From assembly GCF_036375055.1 (NCBI RefSeq), contig NZ_DASUSQ010000178.1:1-64000 (forward strand): a stretch of DNA of 64,000 nucleotides. Reading direction: 5' to 3'. The first letter of the stretch is position 1. Every line of letters starts with the position of its first letter. Below the pieces are notes generated by a model. It saw only the letters and a list, made by a program, of their open reading frames with translations. It was not told where the DNA came from and did no database searches. This stretch comes from Umezawaea sp036375055 (lineage in GTDB: Bacteria; Actinomycetota; Actinomycetes; Mycobacteriales; Pseudonocardiaceae). Shown here piece by piece: positions 8,596 to 16,844 of this stretch. Made by a program: the position numbers and the translations under genes.

Positions 8596-8897
8596 CAGCT
8601 CGACTTGCTGAGGCCGGGCAGCTCGCCGCGGTGCGCCATCTCGCGCAGCCTGATCCGCGACAGCCCGAACGCGCGGAAGTACGCCCTCGGGCGCCCGTCC
8701 ACGACGTCGCGGTTGCGCAGCCGGGTGGGGCTGGCGTCACGCGGGAGCCGCTGGAGCCCGAGCACCGCGGCGGACCGCTGCTCGTCGGTGGACGACGGGG
8801 ACCGGAGCTGCTCCTTGAGCGAGGCCCGCCTCTCCGCGTGCCGCGCCACGACCTCCCGGCGCTGCCGGTCCCTGGCGATCTTCGACTTCTTCGCCAT
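8592..8897 (-). CDS. rpsN: 30S ribosomal protein S14, long cysteine-free form
   Basis: 101 residues, the long S14 type without the CxxC...CxxC zinc knuckle. The C-terminus PRAYFRAFGLSRIRLREMA is the conserved S14 signature. It overlaps rpmG by ATGA and rpsR by GTGA. Under zinc limitation this form substitutes for the short zinc-binding S14. Confidence 0.95.
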   Translation of the reverse strand: MAKKSKIARDRQRREVVARHAERRASLKEQLRSPSSTDEQRSAAVLGLQRLPRDASPTRLRNRDVVDGRPRAYFRAFGLSRIRLREMAHRGELPGLSKSSW

Positions 8898-9064
8898 CAG
8901 CGCTCCTCCTTGAAGTCGACGTGCCTGCGCACCACCGGGTCGAACTTGCGCAGGACCAGCCGGTCCGGGTCGTTGCGCCGGTTCTTGCGGGTCACGTACG
9001 TGTAGCCCGTGCCCGCGGTGGACCGCATCTTGATGATCGGCCGGACGTCCGTGCTCCTGGCCAT
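8897..9064 (-). CDS. rpmG: 50S ribosomal protein L33, cysteine-free form
   Basis: 55 residues starting MARSTDVRPII and containing STAGTGYTYVTRKNRRN and LRKFDPVVRRHV, typical L33. The four zinc-binding cysteines are absent. ATGA overlaps couple it to rpmB upstream and rpsN downstream. Confidence 0.95.
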   Translation of the reverse strand: MARSTDVRPIIKMRSTAGTGYTYVTRKNRRNDPDRLVLRKFDPVVRRHVDFKEER

Positions 9065-9303
9065 CAGACCTTCTCCCCGTTGGCGCGCAGCGCCGCCACG
9101 ACGGCTTCGACGCCGCGGCGGTCCACGGTCTTGATCCCCTTCACGGACAGGGTCAGCACGACGTACCTGCCCTCGGACGCCAGCCAGTAGCGGCGGCGCT
9201 GGGTGTTGGGCAGCCAGCGCCGCGACGTGCGCCGGTTGGAGTGCGAGACCTGCTTGCCGAAGCCCGGTTTCCGCCCCGTGAGCTGGCAGTGGCGTGACGA
9301 CAC
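9064..9303 (-). CDS. rpmB: 50S ribosomal protein L28, zinc-independent form
   Basis: 79 residues from GTG 9303, with a strong AAAGGAGG ribosome site 4 nt upstream. CQLTGRKPGFG and VSHSNRRTSRRWLPNTQ identify L28. Only one cysteine remains, so the four-cysteine zinc site is lost. First gene of the leftward operon; its leader or promoter contains the Zur-type inverted repeat. Confidence 0.94.
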   Translation of the reverse strand: MSSRHCQLTGRKPGFGKQVSHSNRRTSRRWLPNTQRRRYWLASEGRYVVLTLSVKGIKTVDRRGVEAVVAALRANGEKV

Positions 9304-9315
9304 ACGACCTCCTTT

Positions 9316-9332
9316 GAAATGACATCCATTTC
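9316..9332. promoter_or_regulatory. Zur operator between divergent ribosomal-protein operons
   Basis: GAAATG-ACATC-CATTTC is a perfect 6-bp inverted repeat with a 5-bp spacer, resembling the AT-rich Zur boxes upstream of C- ribosomal genes in other actinobacteria. It sits 13 bp from the rpmB start and 17 bp from the cobW start, where zinc-loaded Zur could shut both operons. Confidence 0.75.
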
Positions 9333-9336
9333 CATC

Positions 9337-9342
9337 TACAGT
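9337..9342 (+). promoter_or_regulatory. leaderless -10 element of the CobW-like gene
   Basis: TACAGT precedes ATG 9350 by 7 nt, with no ribosome site. A TACTGT hexamer overlaps it on the minus strand (9344-9339) and may be the rpmB -10. The Zur-type site lies just upstream, over the -35 region. Confidence 0.55.
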
Positions 9343-9349
9343 AACCCAC

Positions 9350-10423
9350 ATGAAAACCGTTGTCGTCATGGTGGCCGGAGTCGCGGAGCACCCGGTGGCC
9401 GAGGAGGTGTGGCGCGCACTGGAGGGCTCGGTCCTCGTCCGCCACGACCTGAGCCGCATCGCCGAGGGCGTCGTCAGCCGCTGGGTCGACGGCCACCTGA
9501 CGGTGCTGGACCTCGCCCACGGCTGCGTCTCCTGCACCCTGCGCGAAGACCTCGTCCCGCTGCTGACCTCGCTGGCGGGCAGCACCGTGGTCCTCCGGCT
9601 GGACCCCGCGCTGGAACCGGAGGCCGTCTGCATCGCCCTGCCCGCCGACGCGGTGCACGTGCTGTCGGTCGTCTCGGTGATCGACCGGGAGACCTGGCTG
9701 GCCGACGCCACCGGCGAGGTGGGCCTCGCGGAGCGCGGACTGGGCGCGGCGGACGACGACGAGCGGACGGTCGCCCAGGTCGTGGTGGGCCACGCCGAGT
9801 TCGCCGACGCCCTGGTGCTCGTGGGGGAACCGGGGGACGTCCGCACCGTAGCCGTGCTCGACCGCGTCGCACCGCTGGCACCGCGCCAGGAACTGTCCTC
9901 ATTGGACGTCACGGCCCTGCTGGCCGCTCCCGAGAACCGCCCGTACGACGCCTTCGGGCCGCTCCTGCGCGGTCTCCCGCTGGAGCCGGACGGCTCGGTG
10001 GGCACCGTGCACTTCACCGACCGCCGCCCGTTCCACCCGGAACGCCTCCACGAGGCGCTGGACGTGCTGCTCGACGGCGTGGTCCGGACGCGGGGACGGC
10101 TCTGGGTCGCCTCGCGGCCGGACATGGCCCTGTGGCTGGAGTCGGCGGGCGGCGGGCTGCGGATCGGGGACGCCGGGCCGTGGCTGGCCGCGGTGGACGA
10201 CTGGTCCGACGTCGAGCCGGAACGGCGGGCGAGGGCCTCGCTGGAGTGGGACCCCTACTACGGCGACCGGGCGCAGGACCTCGTCGTCATCGTGCACGAG
10301 GCGTCGACGGCGGAGATCGAGGCGACCCTGCGGGCCGCACTGCTCACGGACGACGAACTGGCGGGCGGGCTCGTCTGCAGCGACGACCCGTTCGCCCACC
10401 ACCCGAGGGAAGAGGCATCGTGA
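9350..10423 (+). CDS. CobW/COG0523-family protein of the zinc-starvation operon, Walker A lost (Mrf-like)
   Basis: 357 residues. The family metal-binding motif appears as GCVSCTLRED (Cys59, Cys62), a CxxC variant of the usual CxCC. The Walker A GxxGxGKT loop expected near residues 8-17 reads VAGVAEHPVA, so GTP binding is probably lost. The C-terminal CobW_C region is present (RGRLWVASRP, SLEWDPYYGDR). COG0523 proteins next to C- ribosomal genes act in zinc homeostasis; in mycobacteria the counterpart Mrf recruits a hibernation factor to zinc-depleted ribosomes, a likely analogue. GTGA overlap with rpmE2. Confidence 0.85.
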   Translation: MKTVVVMVAGVAEHPVAEEVWRALEGSVLVRHDLSRIAEGVVSRWVDGHLTVLDLAHGCVSCTLREDLVPLLTSLAGSTVVLRLDPALEPEAVCIALPADAVHVLSVVSVIDRETWLADATGEVGLAERGLGAADDDERTVAQVVVGHAEFADALVLVGEPGDVRTVAVLDRVAPLAPRQELSSLDVTALLAAPENRPYDAFGPLLRGLPLEPDGSVGTVHFTDRRPFHPERLHEALDVLLDGVVRTRGRLWVASRPDMALWLESAGGGLRIGDAGPWLAAVDDWSDVEPERRARASLEWDPYYGDRAQDLVVIVHEASTAEIEATLRAALLTDDELAGGLVCSDDPFAHHPREEAS

Positions 10424-10671
10424 AACCGAACATCCACCCCGACTACCACCCGGTCGTCTTCCGGGACAGCTCGACGGGCAAGCAGTTCCTCACCCGCTCG
10501 ACGGCCACGTCGGACAAGACCGTCGAGTGGGAGGACGGCAACACCTACCCGCTGCTGACCGTCGACATCACGGCCGACTCGCACCCGTTCTGGACGGGCA
10601 CGCAGCGGATGATCGACACGGCCGGTCGGATCGAGAAGTTCAACCAGCGCTACGGAAAGCGGCAGAAGTAA
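10420..10671 (+). CDS. rpmE2: 50S ribosomal protein L31 type B (zinc-independent)
   Basis: 83 residues from GTG 10420, starting VKPNIHPDYHPVVFRD with DSHPFWTG and FNQRYGKR, the type B L31 signature. No cysteine. Overlaps cobW (GTGA) and rpmF (TAATG), indicating translational coupling. Confidence 0.95.
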   Translation: MKPNIHPDYHPVVFRDSSTGKQFLTRSTATSDKTVEWEDGNTYPLLTVDITADSHPFWTGTQRMIDTAGRIEKFNQRYGKRQK

Positions 10672-10835
10672 TGGCGGTCCCGAAGAGGAAGACCTCGCGC
10701 TCCAACACCCGGCACCGGCGGGCGCGGTGGAAGGCGCAGGCGCCGGACCTGGTGGAGGTGACCGCCCTGGACGGCAGGAGGCTCCGCGTGCCCCGGCGGT
10801 TGGTGGCGGCGTACCGGCGCGGGCTGCTGGGCTAG
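10671..10835 (+). CDS. rpmF: 50S ribosomal protein L32, cysteine-free form
   Basis: 54 residues, MAVPKRKTSRSNTRHRRARW, the L32 N-terminus. The C-terminal four-cysteine zinc finger of ordinary L32 is replaced by VPRRLVAAYRRGLLG. Last gene of the rightward Zur-type operon. Confidence 0.94.
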   Translation: MAVPKRKTSRSNTRHRRARWKAQAPDLVEVTALDGRRLRVPRRLVAAYRRGLLG

Positions 10836-10842
10836 GTGGGCG

Positions 10843-10869
10843 GCGCGGGTCGCCGGGCGCTACCCGCGC
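10843..10869. terminator. terminator hairpin between convergent genes
   Basis: GCGCGGGT (10843-10850) pairs with ACCCGCGC (10862-10869), extended by GGTGGG/CCCACC further out (10835-10840 with 10873-10878). It spans the 24-bp gap between rpmF and the convergent phosphatase and runs into the latter's last codons. Confidence 0.55.
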
Positions 10870-11525
10870 GGCCCCACCTGGGCCTGGGTCTCGCCGTCCG
10901 GCGACTCCCGCCACTGCTCGAAGGCCCGGTCCAGCCTCCAGCCGTCCCCGTCGTGGTCCAGGACCCGGTAGCCGCAGGTGTCCAGGTTGGACAGCGATTC
11001 GAAGAGTTCCACGCTCCACGAGAACAACCGCCTGCACAGCAACCGGATCGTCAGCCCGTGCGACACCACGAGCACGGTCCGCGGGTGCTCGGCGTCCTTG
11101 CGCATGTGCAGTTCCAGCTCCCCGAGGAACGCGGCCAGCCGGTCGTCCACGTCCGCCCCGGACTCCCCGTTGGGCAGCCGGAAGAAGAAGTGCCCGAAGG
11201 CGTGCCTCTGGTGCTTCAGCACCTCCTGCTGCACCGGGTCCTGGAGGTTGCCCCAGTCCTGCTCCCGCAACCGGGGTTCGGCGACCACCCGGTCCACCAG
11301 CGGGCCCAGTTCCAGCCCGGCCAACGTCTTGCGGGTCCGCAGGTAGGGGCTGACGTACACCGCCACCGGCCCCTCGCCGATCAGCGAGCGGATCGCGGGC
11401 CCGGTCGAACGGGCCTGCGATTCGCCCAGCGCCGTGAGGGGGAGGGAGTGGTCCGGGACCCGGCAGTAGGCCGATTCGTCGACGTTCCCGAGGCTCTGGC
11501 CGTGTCGCAGCAGGATGATCCGCAC
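10860..11525 (-). CDS. histidine phosphatase (phosphoglycerate mutase-like) family protein
   Basis: 221 residues from GTG 11525 (VRIILLRHGQS). The catalytic RHG motif is at the N-terminus (about residues 7-9), SPYLRTRKT supplies the conserved Arg, REQDWGNLQ the acid residue, and VVSHGLTIR the second catalytic His. Such proteins form a phosphohistidine intermediate and hydrolyse small phosphorylated metabolites. Substrate not predictable. Convergent with the L32 operon. Confidence 0.85.
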   Translation of the reverse strand: MRIILLRHGQSLGNVDESAYCRVPDHSLPLTALGESQARSTGPAIRSLIGEGPVAVYVSPYLRTRKTLAGLELGPLVDRVVAEPRLREQDWGNLQDPVQQEVLKHQRHAFGHFFFRLPNGESGADVDDRLAAFLGELELHMRKDAEHPRTVLVVSHGLTIRLLCRRLFSWSVELFESLSNLDTCGYRVLDHDGDGWRLDRAFEQWRESPDGETQAQVGPRG

Positions 11526-11616
11526 CCCACCATCTTGGGGGAGACTCCTGCCGGAGCAACCGCCGGATCCGAATCCGCTGTTACAGTCCAAGTCGAAAAC
11601 CTCCAGGGAGTGTCAC

Positions 11617-11937
11617 ATGATCAAGTACATCGCGCTCTACCGGAAGCCCGCGGACCAGGCGGACTTCGACGAGAAGTACTTCTCCTCCCACCTCCCGATC
11701 GTCCGGAAAACCCCAGGTCTGCTCCGTGCCGAGGTGGCCAAGGTCGACCGCGTGCTGGTCCCCGGCTTCCTGGGCGACACGGACCTGCACGTCGTCGCCG
11801 AGATGTACTTCGAGTCGCCCGAGGTCATGAACGCGGCGTTCCAATCACCCGAGTGGCACGCGGCCGGGGCGAACCTGTCGGAGATCGGCGGGCTCGAACT
11901 GGTGGCCATGTTCACCGCCGAGGTGGTCGCCGAATGA
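11617..11937 (+). CDS. EthD-domain protein
   Basis: 106 residues from ATG 11617 with GGGAG 6 nt upstream. A ferredoxin-like alpha+beta EthD fold is indicated by MIKYIALYRKP, the HLPIVRKTPGL region and FxSPEVMNAAFQSPEW. EthD proteins accompany ring-cleaving or ether-degrading pathways as small dimeric enzymes or chaperones. It overlaps the dehydrogenase downstream by ATGA, so the two probably act in one pathway. Confidence 0.75.
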   Translation: MIKYIALYRKPADQADFDEKYFSSHLPIVRKTPGLLRAEVAKVDRVLVPGFLGDTDLHVVAEMYFESPEVMNAAFQSPEWHAAGANLSEIGGLELVAMFTAEVVAE

Positions 11938-12764
11938 TCACCGGGGTGGTCGGCGGCGGCACGATGGGCGCGGGCATCGCGCACCTGCTGCTCGCGGGCG
12001 GTCATGACGTCACGCTCGCGGAAGCCGGGCCCGAACGCTCCGACGCGGCGCGGAGAGCCGTGGCCGCGTCGCTCGCGAAGGCCGCCGAGCGCGGGAAGCT
12101 GGCCGTCGCCCCGGAGGAGCTGCTGGCCGGGCTGACCGTCGTGGACGACCTCGCCGGGCTGCCCGCCGCCGCGGAGCTGGTGGTCGAGGCCGTGCCGGAG
12201 GACGTCGACCTCAAGCGGCGGGTGCTCCAGCAGGTCGCAAGCGTTTGCCCACAGGCCGTGCTGGCGTCCAACACCTCCTCGCTCTCGATCTCCGCGCTGG
12301 CCGAGGACCTGCCCGGCGAGCGGCTCGTCGGGATGCACTTCTTCAACCCCGTCCCGGTCCAGGAGCTGGTCGAGCTCGTCCACCACGCGGGCGTGGGACC
12401 CGACGTCGTGACGAGGGTCCGGACCTGGGCCGAAGCGCTGGGCAAGACCGTCATCGAGGTCCGCGACTCGCCGGGGTTCGCCACCTCGCGGCTGGGGGTC
12501 GCGGTCGGCATGGAGGCCATCCGGATGCTGGAGGAGGGCGTCGCCGGCGCCGAGGACATCGACACCGGGATGCGCCTCGGCTACGGCTGGCCGATGGGAC
12601 CGCTGAGGCTGACCGACCTCGTCGGCCTCGACGTGCGGCTGGCCATCGCCGAGCACCTGGCCGCCGAGCTGGGGCCGCGGTTCACCCCGCCCGCCCTGCT
12701 GCGCGCCAAGGTCGACCGCGGTGAGCTGGGGCGGAAGGCCGGCCAGGGGTTCTTCACCTGGTAA
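11934..12764 (+). CDS. 3-hydroxyacyl-CoA (3-hydroxybutyryl-CoA) dehydrogenase
   Basis: 276 residues. The Rossmann motif GVVGGGTMGAGIAHLL is at the N-terminus; SNTSSLSIS and GMHFFNPVPVQELVE (catalytic His) mark the active site, followed by the C-terminal helical domain DSPGFATSRL ... GYGWPMGPLRLTDLVGLD. It oxidises (S)-3-hydroxyacyl-CoA with NAD(P). Translationally coupled to the EthD gene; 10 nt before the acetyltransferase. Confidence 0.9.
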   Translation: MITGVVGGGTMGAGIAHLLLAGGHDVTLAEAGPERSDAARRAVAASLAKAAERGKLAVAPEELLAGLTVVDDLAGLPAAAELVVEAVPEDVDLKRRVLQQVASVCPQAVLASNTSSLSISALAEDLPGERLVGMHFFNPVPVQELVELVHHAGVGPDVVTRVRTWAEALGKTVIEVRDSPGFATSRLGVAVGMEAIRMLEEGVAGAEDIDTGMRLGYGWPMGPLRLTDLVGLDVRLAIAEHLAAELGPRFTPPALLRAKVDRGELGRKAGQGFFTW

Positions 12765-12774
12765 GCAGGTGCCC

Positions 12775-13926
12775 GTGGACATCAGGGAGTACACCGAGGA
12801 CGACCGCGACACCGTGCTGCGGATGCGCAAGCTCGCGTTCGCGGGCACGGCGCCGCCGCCGGAGGAGCTGGTCGTGCCCGGCAGGCTCGGCCTGCTCGCC
12901 GAGGAGGGCGGTCACCCGCTCGGGTCGCTGCTGATCAACGACTTCGCCCAGTTCTTCGGCGGTCGCGCCGTGCCCATGGGCGGCATCGGCGGTGTCGTGG
13001 TCGACCCGCACGCCCGCCGCCGGGGCGTCGCGTCGGCGCTGGTCGACACGGCGCTGCGCACGATGCGCGACCGGGGCCAGGCGGTGTCCGCGCTGTACCC
13101 GACCGTGCCCGCGCTCTACCGCGCTCGCGGCTGGGAGCGCTCCGGTGCGTTCGAGCGGCTCGTGTTCCCGATGGACCGGCTGCTCATGTCACCCGTGGGC
13201 GTGAACCGGCTGGCCACCCGTCGGGTCACCGGGACCGACCTGGCCGACGTCCACGCCCTCTACACCGGACTGGCGGCCACCGTGGACGGGCTGCTCGACC
13301 GCCACGCGCCGACGTTCGAGCCCGAGAAGCTGCTCGACCTGGACGTGGCCACGCTCGTGACCGACGCCGACGGCGCGCCGCGCGGCTACCTGACCGCCGA
13401 CCGCGTCCCCGAGGGGCTCAAGGTCCACGACCTCGTGGGCGTCGACCTGGACGCGCAGGTCACCCTGCTGGCCGAGCTCACGTCGTGGGCCGGGGTCCTC
13501 GACCGGATCGACGTGCGCGTGGTCGACCCCGCGTTCACCGGGCTGCTCACCTCGCAGGCCATGCGCGTCGAACTCGCGGTGAGCCAGTGGTTCCTGCGGG
13601 TCGTGGACCTGCCCGCCGCCGTCGCCGCGCGGGGCTGGCCGAACGCCGCGGGCCTGAGGGCGGGCGCGGTCGACCTGGACGTGGTCGACGAGCACGCGCC
13701 GTGGCACGCGGGCAGGCAGCGGCTCGTCGTGGACGACGGCGGGGTGCGGGTCGAGCCCGGCGGCACCGGAGCCGTCCGGGTGCGGGCCAGGGCGCTCGGG
13801 CCGTGGTTCGCGGGCGCGCAGAGCACCGCCGCGCTGCGCCGCGCCGGGCTCCTGACCGGCGAGGCGCCGCTGCTGGACCAGCTCGTCGCGGCCCCCGGCA
13901 CCCCGCGCCTCGCCGACTTCTTCTAG
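12775..13926 (+). CDS. Eis-like GNAT N-acetyltransferase
   Basis: 383 residues from GTG 12775, which has AAGCAGG 5 nt upstream; GTG 12769 is an alternative. The first GNAT domain has the acetyl-CoA loop DPHARRRGVASALV and FPMDRLLMSP; a second degenerate GNAT domain follows, and the C-terminal third (LRAGAVDLDVVDEHAPWHAG onward) is the sterol-carrier-protein-like domain of Eis, ending with the free carboxylate ADFF. Eis enzymes acetylate amines on aminoglycosides or proteins; the natural substrate is unknown. Confidence 0.85.
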   Translation: MDIREYTEDDRDTVLRMRKLAFAGTAPPPEELVVPGRLGLLAEEGGHPLGSLLINDFAQFFGGRAVPMGGIGGVVVDPHARRRGVASALVDTALRTMRDRGQAVSALYPTVPALYRARGWERSGAFERLVFPMDRLLMSPVGVNRLATRRVTGTDLADVHALYTGLAATVDGLLDRHAPTFEPEKLLDLDVATLVTDADGAPRGYLTADRVPEGLKVHDLVGVDLDAQVTLLAELTSWAGVLDRIDVRVVDPAFTGLLTSQAMRVELAVSQWFLRVVDLPAAVAARGWPNAAGLRAGAVDLDVVDEHAPWHAGRQRLVVDDGGVRVEPGGTGAVRVRARALGPWFAGAQSTAALRRAGLLTGEAPLLDQLVAAPGTPRLADFF

Positions 13927-13932
13927 CGCACC

Positions 13933-13938
13933 TACCCT
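13933..13938 (+). promoter_or_regulatory. leaderless -10 element of the TRIC gene
   Basis: TACCCT precedes GTG 13947 by 8 nt, in the 20-bp gap after the acetyltransferase gene. No ribosome site. Confidence 0.5.
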
Positions 13939-13946
13939 GGCCCCTC

Positions 13947-14558
13947 GTGTTGCTCATCGTCCTGGAACTGGTCGGCATCGCGGTGTTCGCGGCGTCCGGC
14001 GCGCTGGCCGCGGTCCGAGCCAGGCTCGACGTGTTCGGCGTCATCGTGCTGGCGCTGACGACCGCGCTGGGCGGCGGCGTCATCCGGGACGTGCTGCTCG
14101 GCGTGCACCCGCCGAGCAGCCTGGTGAAGTGGCCGTACCTGCTGGTCCCCGGCGTCACGGGCCTGCTGGTGTTCTGGTTCCACCCGCAGGTCGCGAAGCT
14201 CCGCAGGGCCGTGCTGCTGCTGGACGCGATCGGCCTCGGGCTGTTCGTCACCGGCGGCACGTCGACCGCCCTCGCGCTGGGCGCCCCGCCGTACACGGCG
14301 TGCCTGATCGGCATGACCACCGGCATCGGCGGCGGCGCGCTGCGCGACGTGCTCCTGCGCGAGATCCCGCTGGTCCTGCGCCGCGAGATCTACGCCGTCG
14401 CCGCGCTGCTCGGGGGCGTGGTGGTCGCGGGCGGCAGCGTGCTCGGCCTCCCGGACGAGCCGGTCGCGCTGGCCGGGTCCGCCCTGGTCGTGGCGGTGCG
14501 GGTGCTCGCGCTCTGGCGGAGGTGGAACGCGCCGGTGGCGCACGGACTTGACGCGTAG
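13947..14558 (+). CDS. TRIC-type (UPF0126/YadS) trimeric cation channel
   Basis: 203 residues, almost wholly hydrophobic with about seven membrane helices. The two internal repeats carry LGGGVIRDVLLG and IGGGALRDVLLR, the glycine-rich kink motifs of bacterial TRIC channels (two triple-helix repeats plus one extra helix). These form monovalent cation pores in the plasma membrane. The GTG start at 13947 is set by the membrane-helix boundary and an upstream -10 hexamer. Confidence 0.88.
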   Translation: MLLIVLELVGIAVFAASGALAAVRARLDVFGVIVLALTTALGGGVIRDVLLGVHPPSSLVKWPYLLVPGVTGLLVFWFHPQVAKLRRAVLLLDAIGLGLFVTGGTSTALALGAPPYTACLIGMTTGIGGGALRDVLLREIPLVLRREIYAVAALLGGVVVAGGSVLGLPDEPVALAGSALVVAVRVLALWRRWNAPVAHGLDA

Positions 14559-14580
14559 TTCACACGGTTTGTTGGGCTCC

Positions 14581-14599
14581 CTCTCAGGCGCTTCTCAGG
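14581..14599 (+). promoter_or_regulatory. tandem direct repeat upstream of mprA
   Basis: CTCTCAGG and TTCTCAGG are spaced 11 nt start to start, 23-41 nt before mprA. A related pair with the same spacing precedes htrA (24271-24289). This layout fits a response-regulator binding site, probably MprA itself, which recognises paired direct repeats in mycobacteria. Confidence 0.5.
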
Positions 14600-14621
14600 A
14601 CGAAGGGCAACACTTACCCCC

Positions 14622-15317
14622 ATGCGCATCCTCGTTGTCGACGACGACCGGGCCGTGCGTGAGTCGCTACGCCGCTCACTGCAGTTCAACGGCTACCAGG
14701 TGGAAACCGCGGGCGATGGCCAGCAGGCGCTCGAAGCGGTGACGACAGCGCGCCCGGACGCGATGGTCCTGGACGTCATGATGCCCCGGCTCGACGGGCT
14801 GGAGGTGTGCCGCAGGCTGCGGAGCACCGGTGACGACCTGCCCATCCTCGTCCTCACGGCCCGCGACGCGGTGTCCGACCGCGTGTCCGGACTGGACGCG
14901 GGGGCCGACGACTACCTGCCCAAGCCGTTCGCGCTGGAGGAGCTGCTCGCCAGGCTCCGCGCGCTGCTGCGGCGGGCGTCGAACGAGCAGGACGGCACCG
15001 AACGGGCCCGCGCCACGCTGAAGTTCGCCGACCTGGAGCTGGACCCCGGCACGCGCGACGTGCGGCGCGGCGAGCGGGCGATCAGCCTCACGCGCACCGA
15101 GTTCGCCCTGCTGGAGCTGTTCCTCACCCACCCGAAGCAGGTGCTGACCCGCGGTCGCATCCTGGAGGACGTGTGGGGCTACGACTTCCCGACCTCCGGC
15201 AACGCGCTGGAGGTCTACGTCGGCTACCTGCGGCGCAAGACCGAGCTGGACGGCGAGTCCCGGTTGCTGCACACGGTGCGTGGCGTCGGCTACGTGCTGC
15301 GGGAGACGCCTCCGTGA
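14622..15317 (+). CDS. mprA: OmpR/PhoB-type response regulator, MprA-like
   Basis: 231 residues. The receiver domain has LVVDDDRAVRESLRRSL, phospho-acceptor Asp in MVLDVMMPRLDG and Lys in DYLPKPF. The winged-helix domain includes LTRTEFALLELFL and the terminal RTVRGVGYVLRE. It overlaps the kinase gene by GTGA. Similarity to mycobacterial MprA, an envelope-stress regulator, is high throughout the receiver; the assignment is supported by the paired kinase and the shared repeat near htrA. Confidence 0.88.
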   Translation: MRILVVDDDRAVRESLRRSLQFNGYQVETAGDGQQALEAVTTARPDAMVLDVMMPRLDGLEVCRRLRSTGDDLPILVLTARDAVSDRVSGLDAGADDYLPKPFALEELLARLRALLRRASNEQDGTERARATLKFADLELDPGTRDVRRGERAISLTRTEFALLELFLTHPKQVLTRGRILEDVWGYDFPTSGNALEVYVGYLRRKTELDGESRLLHTVRGVGYVLRETPP

Positions 15318-16723
15318 TCATCACCGCAGCGTCGTCGAACGACCCGATCGCCACCGGCAGGTTCCAGCGGGTCTCGCTGCGGGCCCGCGTCACCCTGCTC
15401 GCGGCGTTCTGCGTCGCGGGCGTGGTGGCGGTGGTGTCGCTGGGCGCGTACATGACGGTGAGCCAGAACCTCTACACCCAGCTCGACGAAACCCTCCGCC
15501 AGCGCGTCACGGACGCCATCCAGACGCCGTCGGTGAAGGGCGGCCAGGACCTCCAGTCGTTCCCCGTCGCGTTCCTGGTCGCGGGTGACATCCGGATCGG
15601 CCTGCTGGACGAGTTCGGCCAGATCTTCTACGCGAAGGGCGCCACCCCGCCGCCCACCAACGGCAACGACCTGAAGGTCGCGAAGGGGGAGCTGGGGGAG
15701 AACATCTGGACGGACGACCGCACCGGCTTCCGGGTGATCTCCAAGCAGTACACCGACGGGCAGGCGATGGTGATCGGCCAGTCCATGAAGCCGCTGCGGG
15801 CGACGCTGGGCAAGCTCAACGTGGTCCTGTTCGTGATCAGCGGGCTGGGCGTGCTGGTGGCGGCGCTCGCCGGGACCGCCGTGGCCCGCACCGGCTTGAG
15901 ACCGGTGCAGCGGCTGTCCGAGGCGACCGAGCGGGTGGCCATGACGGGCGACCTGCGCCCGATACCCGTGACCGGGGACGACGAGCTGGCCCGGTTGACG
16001 CAGAGGTTCAACGCCATGCTCGGGGCCGTGGCGGAGTCGCAGGAGAGGCAGCGCCGGCTGGTGGCCGACGCCGGGCACGAGCTGCGGACGCCGCTGACGT
16101 CCATGCGCACGAACCTGGAGCTGCTGCTGGCGTCCGAGCGGCCCGACGCCCCCACGCTGTCCGATGAGGACAAGGCCGAGATCAACGACGACGTCCGGGC
16201 CCAGCTCGACGAGCTGACGACGTTGATCGGCGACCTCGTGGAGCTGGCTCGGGAGGACGCGCCGCAGGTCGTGCAGGAGCCGGTGGACCTGGTGGAGGTG
16301 GTGGAACGCGCCCTCGACCGGGCTCGGCGGCGGACGGTGACGCACGTGCGGTTCGACGTGCGGTTGCAGCCGTGGTCCCTGCTGGGCGACTCCAACTCGC
16401 TGGAGCGGGCCGTGTTGAACCTGCTGGACAACGCGGTGAAGTTCAGCCCCGACGACGGGGTGGTGCGGTTGGAGTTGCGGCAGGTGGGCGACGGGAGCGC
16501 TGTGGTGGAGGTGGCGGATTCCGGGCCGGGGATCGCCGATGCCGACATGCCGCACGTCTTCGAGCGGTTCTACCGGTCTTCCGAGGCTCGGACGTTGCCG
16601 GGGTCGGGGTTGGGGTTGGCGATCGTGAAGCAGGCCGCTGAGAGGCACGGGGGAATGGCTTACGCGGGGCGGGCGCCCGAGGGTGGGGCCCTGTTCGCCA
16701 TTCGGTTGCCCGGGAGGCCTTGA
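15314..16723 (+). CDS. mprB: sensor histidine kinase, MprB-like
   Basis: 469 residues from GTG 15314. TM1 is at about residues 24-46, followed by an extracytoplasmic sensor of ~115 residues, TM2 near 164-185, and a HAMP linker (TGLRPVQRLSEATERVA). The HisKA box DAGHELRTPLTSMRTNLELL carries the phospho-His; N box LLDNAVKFSP, G1 DSGPGI and G2 GSGLGLAIV are intact. It phosphorylates the coupled response regulator. Confidence 0.9.
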   Translation: MIITAASSNDPIATGRFQRVSLRARVTLLAAFCVAGVVAVVSLGAYMTVSQNLYTQLDETLRQRVTDAIQTPSVKGGQDLQSFPVAFLVAGDIRIGLLDEFGQIFYAKGATPPPTNGNDLKVAKGELGENIWTDDRTGFRVISKQYTDGQAMVIGQSMKPLRATLGKLNVVLFVISGLGVLVAALAGTAVARTGLRPVQRLSEATERVAMTGDLRPIPVTGDDELARLTQRFNAMLGAVAESQERQRRLVADAGHELRTPLTSMRTNLELLLASERPDAPTLSDEDKAEINDDVRAQLDELTTLIGDLVELAREDAPQVVQEPVDLVEVVERALDRARRRTVTHVRFDVRLQPWSLLGDSNSLERAVLNLLDNAVKFSPDDGVVRLELRQVGDGSAVVEVADSGPGIADADMPHVFERFYRSSEARTLPGSGLGLAIVKQAAERHGGMAYAGRAPEGGALFAIRLPGRP

Positions 16724-16821
16724 GGGGTTGCCGGTTCTGGTGGAACGGGTGGCTGCTGGTCCCGTCGGCGGTGGCCGATGTGACTCGGGGCCCCTCGATG
16801 CGACCCTGTGATCGGGCTGAA

Positions 16822-16844
16822 GGGCAGGTGGTGGCTACCTGCCC
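16822..16844. other. perfect 8-bp hairpin downstream of mprB
   Basis: GGGCAGGT (16822-16829) and ACCTGCCC (16837-16844) form a stem with a 7-base loop, followed by a tRNA T-arm-like stretch around 16856-16870. A full cloverleaf cannot be made. It may be a first terminator of mprAB or a tRNA relic. Confidence 0.3.
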
